Source of the DNA: Verrucomicrobiota bacterium
GTDB taxonomy: Bacteria; Verrucomicrobiota; Kiritimatiellia; CAIQIC01
DNA: 64,000 bases
Direction of reading: 5' to 3'
Assembly: GCA_004321905.1 (NCBI GenBank)
Contig: SCQF01000041.1
Span: 93,472 to 157,471 of the forward strand
How positions within the stretch are numbered: position 1 is the first letter of the stretch; every line of letters begins with the position of its first letter. Under the pieces are notes generated by a model that was not told the origin of the DNA, made no database searches, and saw only the letters and a list, made by a program, of their open reading frames with translations. Below are positions 37,431 through 46,009 of this stretch, one piece after another. Position numbers and translations under genes: made by a program.

Positions 37431-39338
37431 CACCGGCAGCCAGACTTGAAAATCTTCCTGACCGGTGGGCGCACTGCTGCCCGGCAGCGGCACCACGCAG
37501 CGCGGCTTGTCCGGCTTCGGTGGCCCGTAGTAATCCGCAATTTGCTGCTTATAAACTTCGCCGACGGAGGAATAAGCGCAGAGCGTGATGGTACCGCCAC
37601 CAACGAGTGGCGCATCGAACGCCATCCAGAAGCCCTTCGGCGCCGGACGTGTCTGCAAGCTCACATAGCCATCCTTGTCCGCCGCCAAGGCCACCGGTGC
37701 CTTCAGGTCCGTGTTGGGTAACAGCGAAGATTGCGCCAACACCATCGGCCCGCGTTCGACGGCGACGAACGGTTGCTTGGTATCGGGGAAGTGCGTCATG
37801 CGTCCACGCATATCGAGTTCCAACTCAATCCGATCACCCGCCGTCCACGTGCGGTTGAGGCTAAAATAGTCACCCGGCTTGAGATTTTCAACGGGCGCAT
37901 CATTAACCTTGAGCCTGGTCTGCTTGCTCCAGTCAGGGATGCGCAACGCGATAGAAAATTTTTCCGCATGCACCGGATTCACGCCAATATTCACCGTCCC
38001 ATTCACTGGATAATCCGTTTGCGTGACCAGTTCCAATCCCGTGCCGGAGGGCAGCGTACTCTTGAATGTGCCGGGAAGGTAGAGATTGATCTCCACTCCT
38101 TGATGGGCGGTCATCACCGCATACTCCGCCATCTGCAAAAACGCACGCGGCGCATTGGCCACGCAGCACTGCTGATGCTCCAGCCAGCAATGTTTGGCCG
38201 AAACAAAATGCGGCGCCTTCAGCGCCAGTCGCCGCACACCCCACGACCCTTCCGCATTCATGGAACCGCAGAGGCTGTTGTAGAGCGTCCGCTCCATCTC
38301 GTGTGCATAGGTCACTTTGCCGGTCAGCCGCAGGAGATGTGCGCAGAGTCGCGCGTAATACACGGCGTCGCACACCTCGGAATAGGCCGCGGGTTGCAGC
38401 CGCGCGTGGTTCAGTTTGTCGTCCAGCGCCACGTTGCCCACGATGGTGCGCTCGTGCTCGGCGATGTCGGTGGCAATGTTCTCTGCCGCGCGCAGATAGT
38501 CGGCGTTGCCAGTCACGCGATGCAAATCGAGTAACCCTTCCACGCAATGCATGAACTCGTAGGCCTTGGCCCACTTTTCGGGGTGGGGGAACCATGTGTG
38601 AATGGGCTCGCCCTGCAAGCCCTTCGTCATCACGCCCGGTATTTGCCCCGCGACATACTTGGCATAGTCGAGGTAGCGCATCTCGCCGGTCTGCCGGTAG
38701 AGCAACATCAGCGGCTGCAAAATCGAACAACTTGGATAGCCCGCGAAATCGCCGGTCTTGCTGATTTCTGTTTTGCCCGGCCCGACAAACGTCATCAAAT
38801 AGTCCGTGTGCCGTCGCGCCGCCGCGAGAATTTCCGGTTCACCCAGCAGGTCATAGGCCTCGACCAAACCCCAGAGCGTGTACTTCATGCACCAGATGTT
38901 CCATCGCCGGGTCGTGTCGGTCTTGGCGTAGGTGCCGATGTAGCCGCTGGCATCCTGCGTCGCCAGCACTTCGTGAACGGCTTTGCGAATAAAATCCTTC
39001 AGCGTGGCGTCGCCGGTGTAACGCTGCGCGGCAATCGCGCCGAGCATCCACTTGCCCCAGAACTCGCCCTGCCAGAGACCAACGCCGCGATAGATCGTGT
39101 CGTCCACCCGCTGCCGGAGCGCTTCGGCGGTTTCGGGATAAATCTCGCGCTGGGCAAAATTCGAGGTGTACCGCGCCTTGAGCATCGTATCCAAGCGCTG
39201 CCCGATGTGTCCGCCGAGCTTGGTGTTACCCGCCGGTAGCGGCGTGAAAACATCGGCGGCGGTTTTTCCAAGGCTTGGAAACCCGGCCAGCAGGAGCGTG
39301 CAACAAAGAAATTTTGAAGAACGGAAGCAATCAAACAT
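37401..39338 (-). CDS. Exported GH127-type (DUF1680) glycoside hydrolase, 3' end at a junction
   Basis: 645 residues. Sec-type leader SSKFLCCTLLLAGFPSLGKT carries a single palindrome and no twin arginine. Where the second palindrome peptide would be (FQGLE) it has FTPLP. GH127-type barrel motifs: ALRQRVDDTIYRGVGLWQGE, HEVLATQDASGYIGTYAKTD, WNIWCMKYTLWGLVEAYDLL and CCVANAPRAFL near 389. It parallels the 30754-32697 protein over most of its length. The C-terminal SASGAAGW comes from DNA shared with the arsM fragment, so the native end is probably replaced. Weak ribosome-binding site. Confidence 0.86.
   Translation of the reverse strand: MFDCFRSSKFLCCTLLLAGFPSLGKTAADVFTPLPAGNTKLGGHIGQRLDTMLKARYTSNFAQREIYPETAEALRQRVDDTIYRGVGLWQGEFWGKWMLGAIAAQRYTGDATLKDFIRKAVHEVLATQDASGYIGTYAKTDTTRRWNIWCMKYTLWGLVEAYDLLGEPEILAAARRHTDYLMTFVGPGKTEISKTGDFAGYPSCSILQPLMLLYRQTGEMRYLDYAKYVAGQIPGVMTKGLQGEPIHTWFPHPEKWAKAYEFMHCVEGLLDLHRVTGNADYLRAAENIATDIAEHERTIVGNVALDDKLNHARLQPAAYSEVCDAVYYARLCAHLLRLTGKVTYAHEMERTLYNSLCGSMNAEGSWGVRRLALKAPHFVSAKHCWLEHQQCCVANAPRAFLQMAEYAVMTAHQGVEINLYLPGTFKSTLPSGTGLELVTQTDYPVNGTVNIGVNPVHAEKFSIALRIPDWSKQTRLKVNDAPVENLKPGDYFSLNRTWTAGDRIELELDMRGRMTHFPDTKQPFVAVERGPMVLAQSSLLPNTDLKAPVALAADKDGYVSLQTRPAPKGFWMAFDAPLVGGGTITLCAYSSVGEVYKQQIADYYGPPKPDKPRCVVPLPGSSAPTGQEDFQVWLPVKSASGAAGW
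39266..39280. repeat. Single palindrome in a Sec leader (37401-39338)
   Basis: Perfect TTCCAAGGCTTGGAA encoding FPSLGK. The position 32 bp away has no palindrome. Confidence 0.85.
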
Positions 39339-39396
39339 GGCGGCATTCTTACCGCGCCATCGCCATGAGTCAACTTGAATACCAAGTGAATAGTGG

Positions 39397-39963
39397 TCAG
39401 CGGATGATCGCTTCCTCGCGCACCTTGAGGTCCGGCGTGAGAATCTGGCATTGCGCCACTTGGCCGATATGCGTACCGGTGACCTGCCAGACGATGCGTT
39501 TGTCCGGCGTCACCTCGAAAATATGCGCGCCAACTTTTTCGCCCGTGTCGCGCGTGTTCCAGTTGCAGACGATGGTATTGCCGTTGGGTAGGCGCTCCAG
39601 ACCGGCGAGCACGCCGATCTGAATATTCGGCAGCCATTCGCCGTCTATCCGCCAGATGATGGTATTGGCAACGTCATATTCGGTGACCGCACCATCCGCG
39701 GAAATCAGTGTGTTACCATTCGGCAAACGCAAAGCCGCAACCGGAGTGGGCGCGCGTGGAAATTCGCGGAGCACTTTGCCGTTGGCTATAGATCGGGTTC
39801 ACGGGAGCCTTTATCCGTGCGATCTGCCGCGTCGTCACCAAGCCGGACGCATTGGCTGGTGCAACACTTTGCGCCAATACGACGACTCGTGATGATAACG
39901 CGGGAGCAAGCAGTAACGCCGCAAGTATGGCGCGATAGCGCGTTGTTTTCGTAATATACTCAC
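39397..39963 (-). pseudogene. Broken beta-propeller (PQQ-like) secreted protein
   Basis: A signal-peptide frame starts near 39963 (YRAILAALLLAPALSSRVVV) and runs to a stop near the ANGKVLREF position. The downstream part continues in another frame with propeller repeats LRLPNGNTLISADGAVTEYD, ERLPNGNTIVCNWNTRDTG and HIFEVTPDKRIVWQVTG. LPNGNTL repeats match those of the intact propeller at 49365-50300. A frameshift plus internal deletion separates signal and blades. It is probably non-functional. Confidence 0.7.
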
Positions 39964-40024
39964 CTTTACCGGCGCAACCCTATACGGAATGCTTACACAA
40001 GGTAAAAGTTGCAACCGGCTTGGT

Positions 40025-41860
40025 TCATAATGACAACAAATACTCAATTAGGTCATTGATCTGATCTTCCGTCAGGAGCGAGGTCCGGCCGTGCAGGTCC
40101 TGCTTATTGGCGGAGGTCAACACATCGCGGAGTGTCGCCGCCGAACCGTCGTGCAAATAGGGCGCGGTGCGCCAGAGTTCCACCAGCGTGGGTGTATCGA
40201 AAAGATCTGTCGGCTTGTCAAAGCGGTTGCGCGTGCCGACGTCATAACTCTTCAGGTTGGTGAATAACGGCCCGGTATGGCACCGCGCACAACTGGTTGC
40301 ACTGTTGTGGAAAAGCTCCTCACCGCGCCGCGCTGCCGCCGAAAGTTTACCTTTCACCAAGTATGGACTGGGCACGGGCTGGAGCGACTTCAGATAGGCA
40401 TCCAGCGCGGTCGCCACCTCCGGTGGTTGCACGGTGAACAAAATATAACGGATGCCGGCACGCACGGCGACCGCCGCGTTTTCACGCACCCCGGTGCTCA
40501 TGGCGGGCGGCGTGCGAAACGCAAGCAACATGCTCTTGGTGTTCTTCGGATTGCCCATGCCATCGTTGAGTAAGTCCCAGTTCAGCGCATCCACCCGGGC
40601 GCCGCCGGGATGGCAACTGGCGCAGCTTTGCCAACCTTGGAAGCAGATGCGCGCGTCGTTGAAGTAAAGTTCACCCTGCTGCTCGGTGGTCATTTTGGGT
40701 TTGGGACCCAGCGCGATCGTTTCAGTTTTCGAATGCACTCCGTCAAAATTAATGGCGGTCAGCGTGTCAGAAAAATAATTCGCGGTATAAGCCACGTGCC
40801 CAACCACGACCACGGCGCGCGGCCCAAGGTCACCCTCCGGCAAAGACTGGCGCTTTCGCGCGTCCCCCAGCAGCGAAAGATCGTCCGCCGAATTGGTAGC
40901 AGCATAGGAACGGTTCCCGCGGGACTGCGGCGTCGCCGGTTTTGTCAGCTTCGCCAGCAGCGCCGGGAAATCAATCAGACTGACCTCATGGGTGCCGGCG
41001 TGAGCAACGACCAACGTCTTGCCATCCGCGCTCCACGCGGCCCCCCACGGATTGGCCGCGCCGCGATCCACGGTGTCGAGCAAGACGGTGTTGAGTACCT
41101 CCATGCGGTCGAGCGCGATGATCGTTCCGGCGTTGGTATGCATCCAACCACGCTCAAGTTGCGTAGTCGGCAGGCGGAAACGCGCCAGCAAATGCGTGAC
41201 CACGGCATATTTCCCATCGGGCGAAATACGCAGGTCGTGCAGCGACCCGCTACCATCGGGCAGCAGCAAATCCTTCACCACCTTGCCCTGCGCAACATCA
41301 ACGACGCTGATGATCGCGCCCACTCGTTCCGCATCGGCGCGGCCGGTGGGCAAGTGATTTGCCACCAGCAAATATTTACCATCGGCCGTGATCGTCGCCG
41401 CCACCGGCTCGCGCAAAACAGGGATGCGCTTCAATTCCTTCTGCGTCGGCAGATCAAGCACGCTCACATCGTTGTTGAAGCGATTGCAGACAAACAGCGT
41501 TTTGCCATCCGGCGCGAGCACGGGCGCCATCGCGGTGTGCCCGGCGGGCAACTTGGCGGTAATCCGCGCGCGCGCCACATCCACCACGCACACCTCACTT
41601 TCCGGCGCAGCGCAGGTGACGAACAGCGTCTTGCCGTCGGAACTTTGCACCGCACCGGTGGGCGGATGTTTTAACTTCAACCACGGCTGCACCTGCCGAT
41701 TGATGAGATTGACCGCTAAAATACCTGCGGGTTCTTCCGCCAACACCAACAGCCGCTGCTGTTGGGCATCGCTGATTACCGCACAAGGCCGGACGGCCAG
41801 CGCCGCTTGATTCCAGAGCAGAACCGCGCCCATTATCAGCATGGTCTTCATCACGTTCAT
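40025..41860 (-). CDS. Beta-propeller fused to di-haem cytochrome c peroxidase/MauG-like domain
   Basis: 611 residues; ATG 41860 follows GGGAGATCG. Signal peptide (MLIMGAVLLWNQAALA). Residues about 25-360 are YVTN-type propeller repeats (GAVQSSDGKTLFVTCAAPES, APDGKTLFVCNRFNNDVSVL). The C-terminal domain has two haem c sites, CASCH near 411 and CARCH near 522. The block DTPTLVELWRTAPYLHDGSA is characteristic of MauG/cytochrome c peroxidases. Likely a periplasmic electron-transfer or oxidation partner. No partner enzyme is evident. The palindrome pair at 41887-41933 lies directly upstream of its ribosome-binding site. Confidence 0.85.
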   Translation of the reverse strand: MNVMKTMLIMGAVLLWNQAALAVRPCAVISDAQQQRLLVLAEEPAGILAVNLINRQVQPWLKLKHPPTGAVQSSDGKTLFVTCAAPESEVCVVDVARARITAKLPAGHTAMAPVLAPDGKTLFVCNRFNNDVSVLDLPTQKELKRIPVLREPVAATITADGKYLLVANHLPTGRADAERVGAIISVVDVAQGKVVKDLLLPDGSGSLHDLRISPDGKYAVVTHLLARFRLPTTQLERGWMHTNAGTIIALDRMEVLNTVLLDTVDRGAANPWGAAWSADGKTLVVAHAGTHEVSLIDFPALLAKLTKPATPQSRGNRSYAATNSADDLSLLGDARKRQSLPEGDLGPRAVVVVGHVAYTANYFSDTLTAINFDGVHSKTETIALGPKPKMTTEQQGELYFNDARICFQGWQSCASCHPGGARVDALNWDLLNDGMGNPKNTKSMLLAFRTPPAMSTGVRENAAVAVRAGIRYILFTVQPPEVATALDAYLKSLQPVPSPYLVKGKLSAAARRGEELFHNSATSCARCHTGPLFTNLKSYDVGTRNRFDKPTDLFDTPTLVELWRTAPYLHDGSAATLRDVLTSANKQDLHGRTSLLTEDQINDLIEYLLSL

Positions 41861-41886
41861 ATTCGATCTCCCATAAATCCACCGGG

Positions 41887-41933
41887 TTCCAAGGCTTGGA
41901 AAGTACCGCTACTGGTTTTTCCAATCATTGGAA
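41887..41933. repeat. Intergenic palindrome pair with the same 32-bp pitch
   Basis: Cores at 41887-41901 (TTCCAAGGCTTGGAA) and 41919-41933 (TTCCAATCATTGGAA), both perfect. The second overlaps the stop codon of the HzsA-like gene and the first is in the gap before the next start. The pitch is kept although no signal peptide is encoded here. Confidence 0.9.
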
Positions 41934-44900
41934 ATTTGCGGGCGCATTTTTTTCAGAAATTTCCACGATGACGCGGAAGCCGACGTTATAAACTTTGCGC
42001 CAAGCCGGATAGCACCAGCGGGTCGTGGCGGTGGCATTTTGCGGCCGGTCGTCCCACGAACCGCCCCGGACAACGTAGGAATTCTTGAGCGGCGCGTCGC
42101 CCGGTGTTTTGACGTATTCCGAACGGGTCCATTCCGCCACGTTCCCGTGCATGTTACGCAGTCCCCAGGGATTGGGCGCGTAGGAACCGACGGGCGCGGA
42201 AACCTGCGCTCCGTCATCAAAGCGCTCATCGCGCAAATACCAGTCCGGCTTTTGGTAAAGAAACCGGAACTTCTCGATGGATTTATCCGCCAGGTTGGCA
42301 TAGGGACTGAAGTCGGTCTTTTCATCGCCGTACCAGAACGGTCGGGCGCTGCCGGCCCGGCACGCCCATTCCCACTGTTCTTCGGTCGGCAGGGTCGCGG
42401 CCACGCCCGCTTTTTCGCCGAGCTTGCGGCAGAAGGCCCGCGCTTCATCCTGCGAAACGCGCACAACCGGCTGCTGCGGTTCAAACAGCGGAAAACCGGC
42501 CTCGCGGTTATCAATGCTGCGGTTTGACTCGTAGCCGCTGTCGTGCCCCGGCATCAGATCGTTGTAGATCTCGTTGCTGATTTCTTCGGTGCACATGTAG
42601 AACGGCCGTTCGATGGTCACGACCCGTCCGACGCGTTCATCTTCGGGGCCGCCGGGATTGCCGGTGGCATAGGTTCCGGCGGGAATCAGCACGAACGTGA
42701 GGTGGTGTCCCGGCGCGACTTCCACCGTAACGGTTTTTTTACTTCCGGCCTGCGCCTGCAGCCGCTGCGCCTCTTCCGGGCTGAAGGGCCAGCCTTTCAC
42801 GGCAGGAACGCTTCCGGACGGAGGAACTGCCGCCGGAGCAACGTAGGGCACCGGCCCCGGCACCGGTGGGATCTTCTCCACATCGAACGTGCGGTTGCCG
42901 TACTTGGCATACATTTCCAGACGCCGTTCATACTGATTGAACGGAATTTTCCATGGACTGAAATTCCACGATCCCTGGCCGGGCGCATTGAGATCAATCC
43001 ACGTATAGAGCTGTTTCCAGTCGTCATCGCCGAGCCGCACGCCGTGATGGCCTTTTTTGAGTAACTGGATCAGCGGACTGGTGTCGGCAGTCCAGTTGCC
43101 GGGTTCCTGCAGGAAGTAGCAGCTTTCGGCCCCGGCGCGGCGGACATAGGCGTGCAAGGCGAGGAACGCCGGCGGGAATGGAACTTTGATGCCACTGCCC
43201 GTTTTCTTGTAATACTCTGCGTTGCTGCGCACCTTTTCCTCTTCAGTCTTGCGGGATAAATCGGGCCGTCCGGACTGAGAACTGTTGTGGCAACCGACGC
43301 AGGAACGGTCGAGCAGCGGCTGGATTTCCACGGCGAAGTCGTAGCCGCGCGGCGGGCCGAAGAGGTTCTGAATGTGGTCCGGCGTGCCATATCCGTTACC
43401 GGGCTTGCTGTGGCCGGTGGTTTCGCTGGCCTGTTCGTGGCAACCGACGCAGGACACCATTTCGCCCGGACGAGCGGTGAGCCAACTACGCATCAATTGC
43501 AATGCCTTGCCGTCCGCATCCAGCGGTTGCAACGAAACCGGTGTGTTCGCCGGCACCTTGCAGAGCACCGAACCATCTTCATGGACGGGGACGGTACCGA
43601 GCAGGCAGCGCGGTTCCCACGGGCCGTCAATGCCGGCGGTGGCCAAATGTCCAAATCGCCACTTGTCCTGCTGATTGCGGTAATAATAGTCATAGGTAAA
43701 GATGCGCACTTGCTTGACCGCGCCGCGCGGAACGCCTTTGAGGCCGGGGCCGGTGTAGATGTCCTGCACAAAAAGGGTGGCCTCTTTATCGTCCGGGTCC
43801 GTCATATCCGGAATGGCCGGCGGAACAGGACGCTTTTTGACCGGGATGGGTTCCAGATAAGAATAATCCCCGCTTGAAGCGATTTCGGTGATGTTGTCAT
43901 AGATGTCCACCAGATATACGCCCAGCGTTTTCTGCTCCGGGGCAAGCCGTCCGGAAACGATCAGCGTTTTTTCGTCCAGCGGCCAAGGGAAGGCGAACTT
44001 GGGATACTCCTTCTCGTAGAGTTGGTCTGTGATGATGGGTTCCACTTTTTTTCCAAACCCTGGAACGGCCTGCACGACGCCGTCGGCATTGTTCCGGCCC
44101 TTGGAAGGGTCGAACAGAATCAGCTTGCCGTACTTCGATGGGCCATGATGTCCGCAGACGATCCCGGCCACCATGCTCGGATTTCCTGGCACGGCGCGGG
44201 CGTAGAAAATGGAGTTCGGCCAGTACGAGTTGCTGCCATAGAGCGCGGTCTGCTTGGTGCCGTCGGGGTTCATGGTGAACAGCAGGCGTCCGTATTGATG
44301 GCTGTAGTTGCCATATTCAAAGCGCGTGTACATGACGCGGCCGTCGTGCAGCAGGGACGGATGCCAGTTGCTCATCTGGTCGAAGGTCAGCATCTTTTCA
44401 TTCGATCCATCCGCATTCACTACGCAGAGACCGTCCGACCAAACCATACCGTCGTGGCAGGGAACCGCATTGAAACCGCGCGAGGAGGTGAAGAGGATGC
44501 GGCCATCCGGAAGATAGCAGGGGTCGCCGTTGTCCACATCGGCGCCGATATCCCGGGTCACCTGGCGCAGCCCGGTGCCGTCGAGGTTCATCTCGTAGAC
44601 TTGGAAATTGTTGTTGGTACCGGGCGCAGCGAAGGCGAACCGTTTGGCATCAAAGTGCAGTTCCGGCTGTAGCAGCGTGCGGCCGGGCGACGGGGTGTAG
44701 ACGGCACGCTCATCAGCCGGGGCGTTATCGCGCAGCGGCCGGATTACGAACGCGTCCTGCCAGCCCCAATCCGGCGGCGTTAAGGGGCCAAAGTCGAACA
44801 TTCGGTAATCGGAGGACCAGTTGACGGTGAAGCCGTATTTGAGGCCCCACCTCCAATATTCAGGGTGCTTCGTTGCGGCCTTGTTGTTTTCGCTCGGAAA

Positions 44901-45674
44901 GCGGCGCTTCAACAACAACAACTCGTCGAAATCCAAAACCGGATTACGCAGCAGAATCTTTTTCTTGTAGGCCAGAATCTCCTGCGCGGTAGCTATCGCC
45001 CGGTGACAATCCGTTTCGTTGGCGCTGCCGAAAAGCCGGCTGGCTTCATCGGCCATCTGGCGGTAACGAGTAGCCTCCTTGAGAATGGCGGCCTGCGCTG
45101 CACCGTTAAACAGATCCTTCACGGCCCGTTCAAAGGCGGGCGGGTTGAATTCAACGGCGAGCCGGCGCTGCCAGTATGCGGCATCCGGTGCGGAATCAGG
45201 AAAGCGGGCAATTTCCTGCCACGCCCCTCCGATCAGCGCATCAACCCGGAACCCGGTCGGTATACGGTCGGTTAGCCGGCCGGTGCGGTCGCGGGAAAAC
45301 TGCATGGTTTTCGCTTTGACCGGCTGCTGCCACTCGATCGTCACGCTGCACGGCATGCGGTCGGCAACCCAGCTGTGGTCATTGCCGAATTTTCCATCGG
45401 TCAGATGTTCCGGCTTGTGTATGGCATAGCCCTGCAGCGATCCGGACACCTTAACCGCGCCGTTTGTAGCCAGATTGCGGCCCGCCCCGTCGAACACCTC
45501 CAGCTCGTCCAGACAGGCCTGGGGACTTTTGTTGATTTTATCAAGCTGCAGCCGCAGCGCCTGAAACGGGATGTCGGGCAGGCTGACGGTAAACACGCCG
45601 TTCTTTTCATAGGCCCCGCCGAAGGCCACCCCGGCCATCAGCGCGAACCAGACAATGAATCGAGTCTTTTTCAT
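41925..45674 (-). CDS. HzsA-like multi-domain haem protein with C-terminal FGE-like fold
   Basis: About 1,249 residues from ATG 45674 (GGAAGG upstream). Signal FIVWFALMAGVAFGG. Order: discoidin-like N-terminus (DELEVFDGAGRNLAT), a long HzsA-middle-like propeller (DVDNGDPCYLPDGRILFTSS, HDGMVWSDGLCVVNADGS), two haem sites CVGCH near 741 and 791, and an SUMF1/EgtB-like domain from about 985 (LTFVLIPAGTYATG, LPTEEQWEWACRAG, NMHGNVAEWTRS, VVRGGSWDD). The paired active-site cysteines of true FGE (C-H-x-S-Y-C) are absent, so it is not the sulfatase activator by motif. It is a paralogue of 51488-55438. Cellular role unknown; extracytoplasmic and redox-linked. Confidence 0.8.
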   Translation of the reverse strand: MKKTRFIVWFALMAGVAFGGAYEKNGVFTVSLPDIPFQALRLQLDKINKSPQACLDELEVFDGAGRNLATNGAVKVSGSLQGYAIHKPEHLTDGKFGNDHSWVADRMPCSVTIEWQQPVKAKTMQFSRDRTGRLTDRIPTGFRVDALIGGAWQEIARFPDSAPDAAYWQRRLAVEFNPPAFERAVKDLFNGAAQAAILKEATRYRQMADEASRLFGSANETDCHRAIATAQEILAYKKKILLRNPVLDFDELLLLKRRFPSENNKAATKHPEYWRWGLKYGFTVNWSSDYRMFDFGPLTPPDWGWQDAFVIRPLRDNAPADERAVYTPSPGRTLLQPELHFDAKRFAFAAPGTNNNFQVYEMNLDGTGLRQVTRDIGADVDNGDPCYLPDGRILFTSSRGFNAVPCHDGMVWSDGLCVVNADGSNEKMLTFDQMSNWHPSLLHDGRVMYTRFEYGNYSHQYGRLLFTMNPDGTKQTALYGSNSYWPNSIFYARAVPGNPSMVAGIVCGHHGPSKYGKLILFDPSKGRNNADGVVQAVPGFGKKVEPIITDQLYEKEYPKFAFPWPLDEKTLIVSGRLAPEQKTLGVYLVDIYDNITEIASSGDYSYLEPIPVKKRPVPPAIPDMTDPDDKEATLFVQDIYTGPGLKGVPRGAVKQVRIFTYDYYYRNQQDKWRFGHLATAGIDGPWEPRCLLGTVPVHEDGSVLCKVPANTPVSLQPLDADGKALQLMRSWLTARPGEMVSCVGCHEQASETTGHSKPGNGYGTPDHIQNLFGPPRGYDFAVEIQPLLDRSCVGCHNSSQSGRPDLSRKTEEEKVRSNAEYYKKTGSGIKVPFPPAFLALHAYVRRAGAESCYFLQEPGNWTADTSPLIQLLKKGHHGVRLGDDDWKQLYTWIDLNAPGQGSWNFSPWKIPFNQYERRLEMYAKYGNRTFDVEKIPPVPGPVPYVAPAAVPPSGSVPAVKGWPFSPEEAQRLQAQAGSKKTVTVEVAPGHHLTFVLIPAGTYATGNPGGPEDERVGRVVTIERPFYMCTEEISNEIYNDLMPGHDSGYESNRSIDNREAGFPLFEPQQPVVRVSQDEARAFCRKLGEKAGVAATLPTEEQWEWACRAGSARPFWYGDEKTDFSPYANLADKSIEKFRFLYQKPDWYLRDERFDDGAQVSAPVGSYAPNPWGLRNMHGNVAEWTRSEYVKTPGDAPLKNSYVVRGGSWDDRPQNATATTRWCYPAWRKVYNVGFRVIVEISEKNAPANFQ

Positions 45675-46009
45675 GGGTGTCCTTCCGTAATGTCCCTGTT
45701 CAAAATTCATTTCATTATTTTCGGTTACGGTATCGAGAACTTCCGGGGCATCGCCAAGCTGCGGCTGGCCAAGTTCGTGGGCTCAATCGTGCCGCCTTAT
45801 ACCTGCATCTCAAAAAATATAAATCCCGTTTCAACCATCGGCGTGACAACCTATATGCGTTACGCTTAAAAGAGCTTAAAATAAATCCGCTTAACTAAAA
45901 TCTAAATATAAAACAATCATCCGCGCTGCAGCACGGTCTGTTTTCGGTCTGACAAAACAAAAACACACCATTTAACACCGGAGGCCTTTGATCGCCGTTA
46001 CGCCGCGTT
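45675..46009. other. 335-bp gap with an IS remnant and AT-rich spacer
   Basis: The left half holds the IS1595-type fragment listed separately. The right part (about 45870-45980) is distinctly AT-rich compared with its surroundings and shows no ORF. It may be the decayed end of the same element. Confidence 0.5.
45717..45898 (+). pseudogene. C-terminal remnant of an ISXO2/IS1595-type transposase
   Basis: One frame reads GIENFRGIAKLRLAKFVG. A second frame, shifted near 45780, reads ALYLHLKKYKSRFNHRRDNL, then YALRLKELKINPLN and a stop at 45898. These match the end of ISXO2-like transposases (the FW-x-x-AK-x-RLAKF motif, then LHLKE...FNHR...LY...LL...NPL). The N-terminal part and the inverted repeats were not found. 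It is a dead end of an insertion sequence lying between two large genes. Confidence 0.75.

Noticed and set aside
40622..40640. Palindrome-like CCAACCTTGGAA in the peroxidase gene
   Set aside because: It encodes the conserved haem region CFQGWQSCASCH; the match follows from the protein sequence and there is no partner 32 bp away.
41925..42700. C-terminal FGE-like domain as the sulfatase activator
   Set aside because: The catalytic cysteine pair of FGE is missing in both paralogues.
44051..44065. TTCCAAACCCTGGAA in the HzsA-like gene
   Set aside because: It encodes VPGFGKK; the paralogue has IPGYGQK at the same place, so this is a conserved protein block and not a repeat copy.
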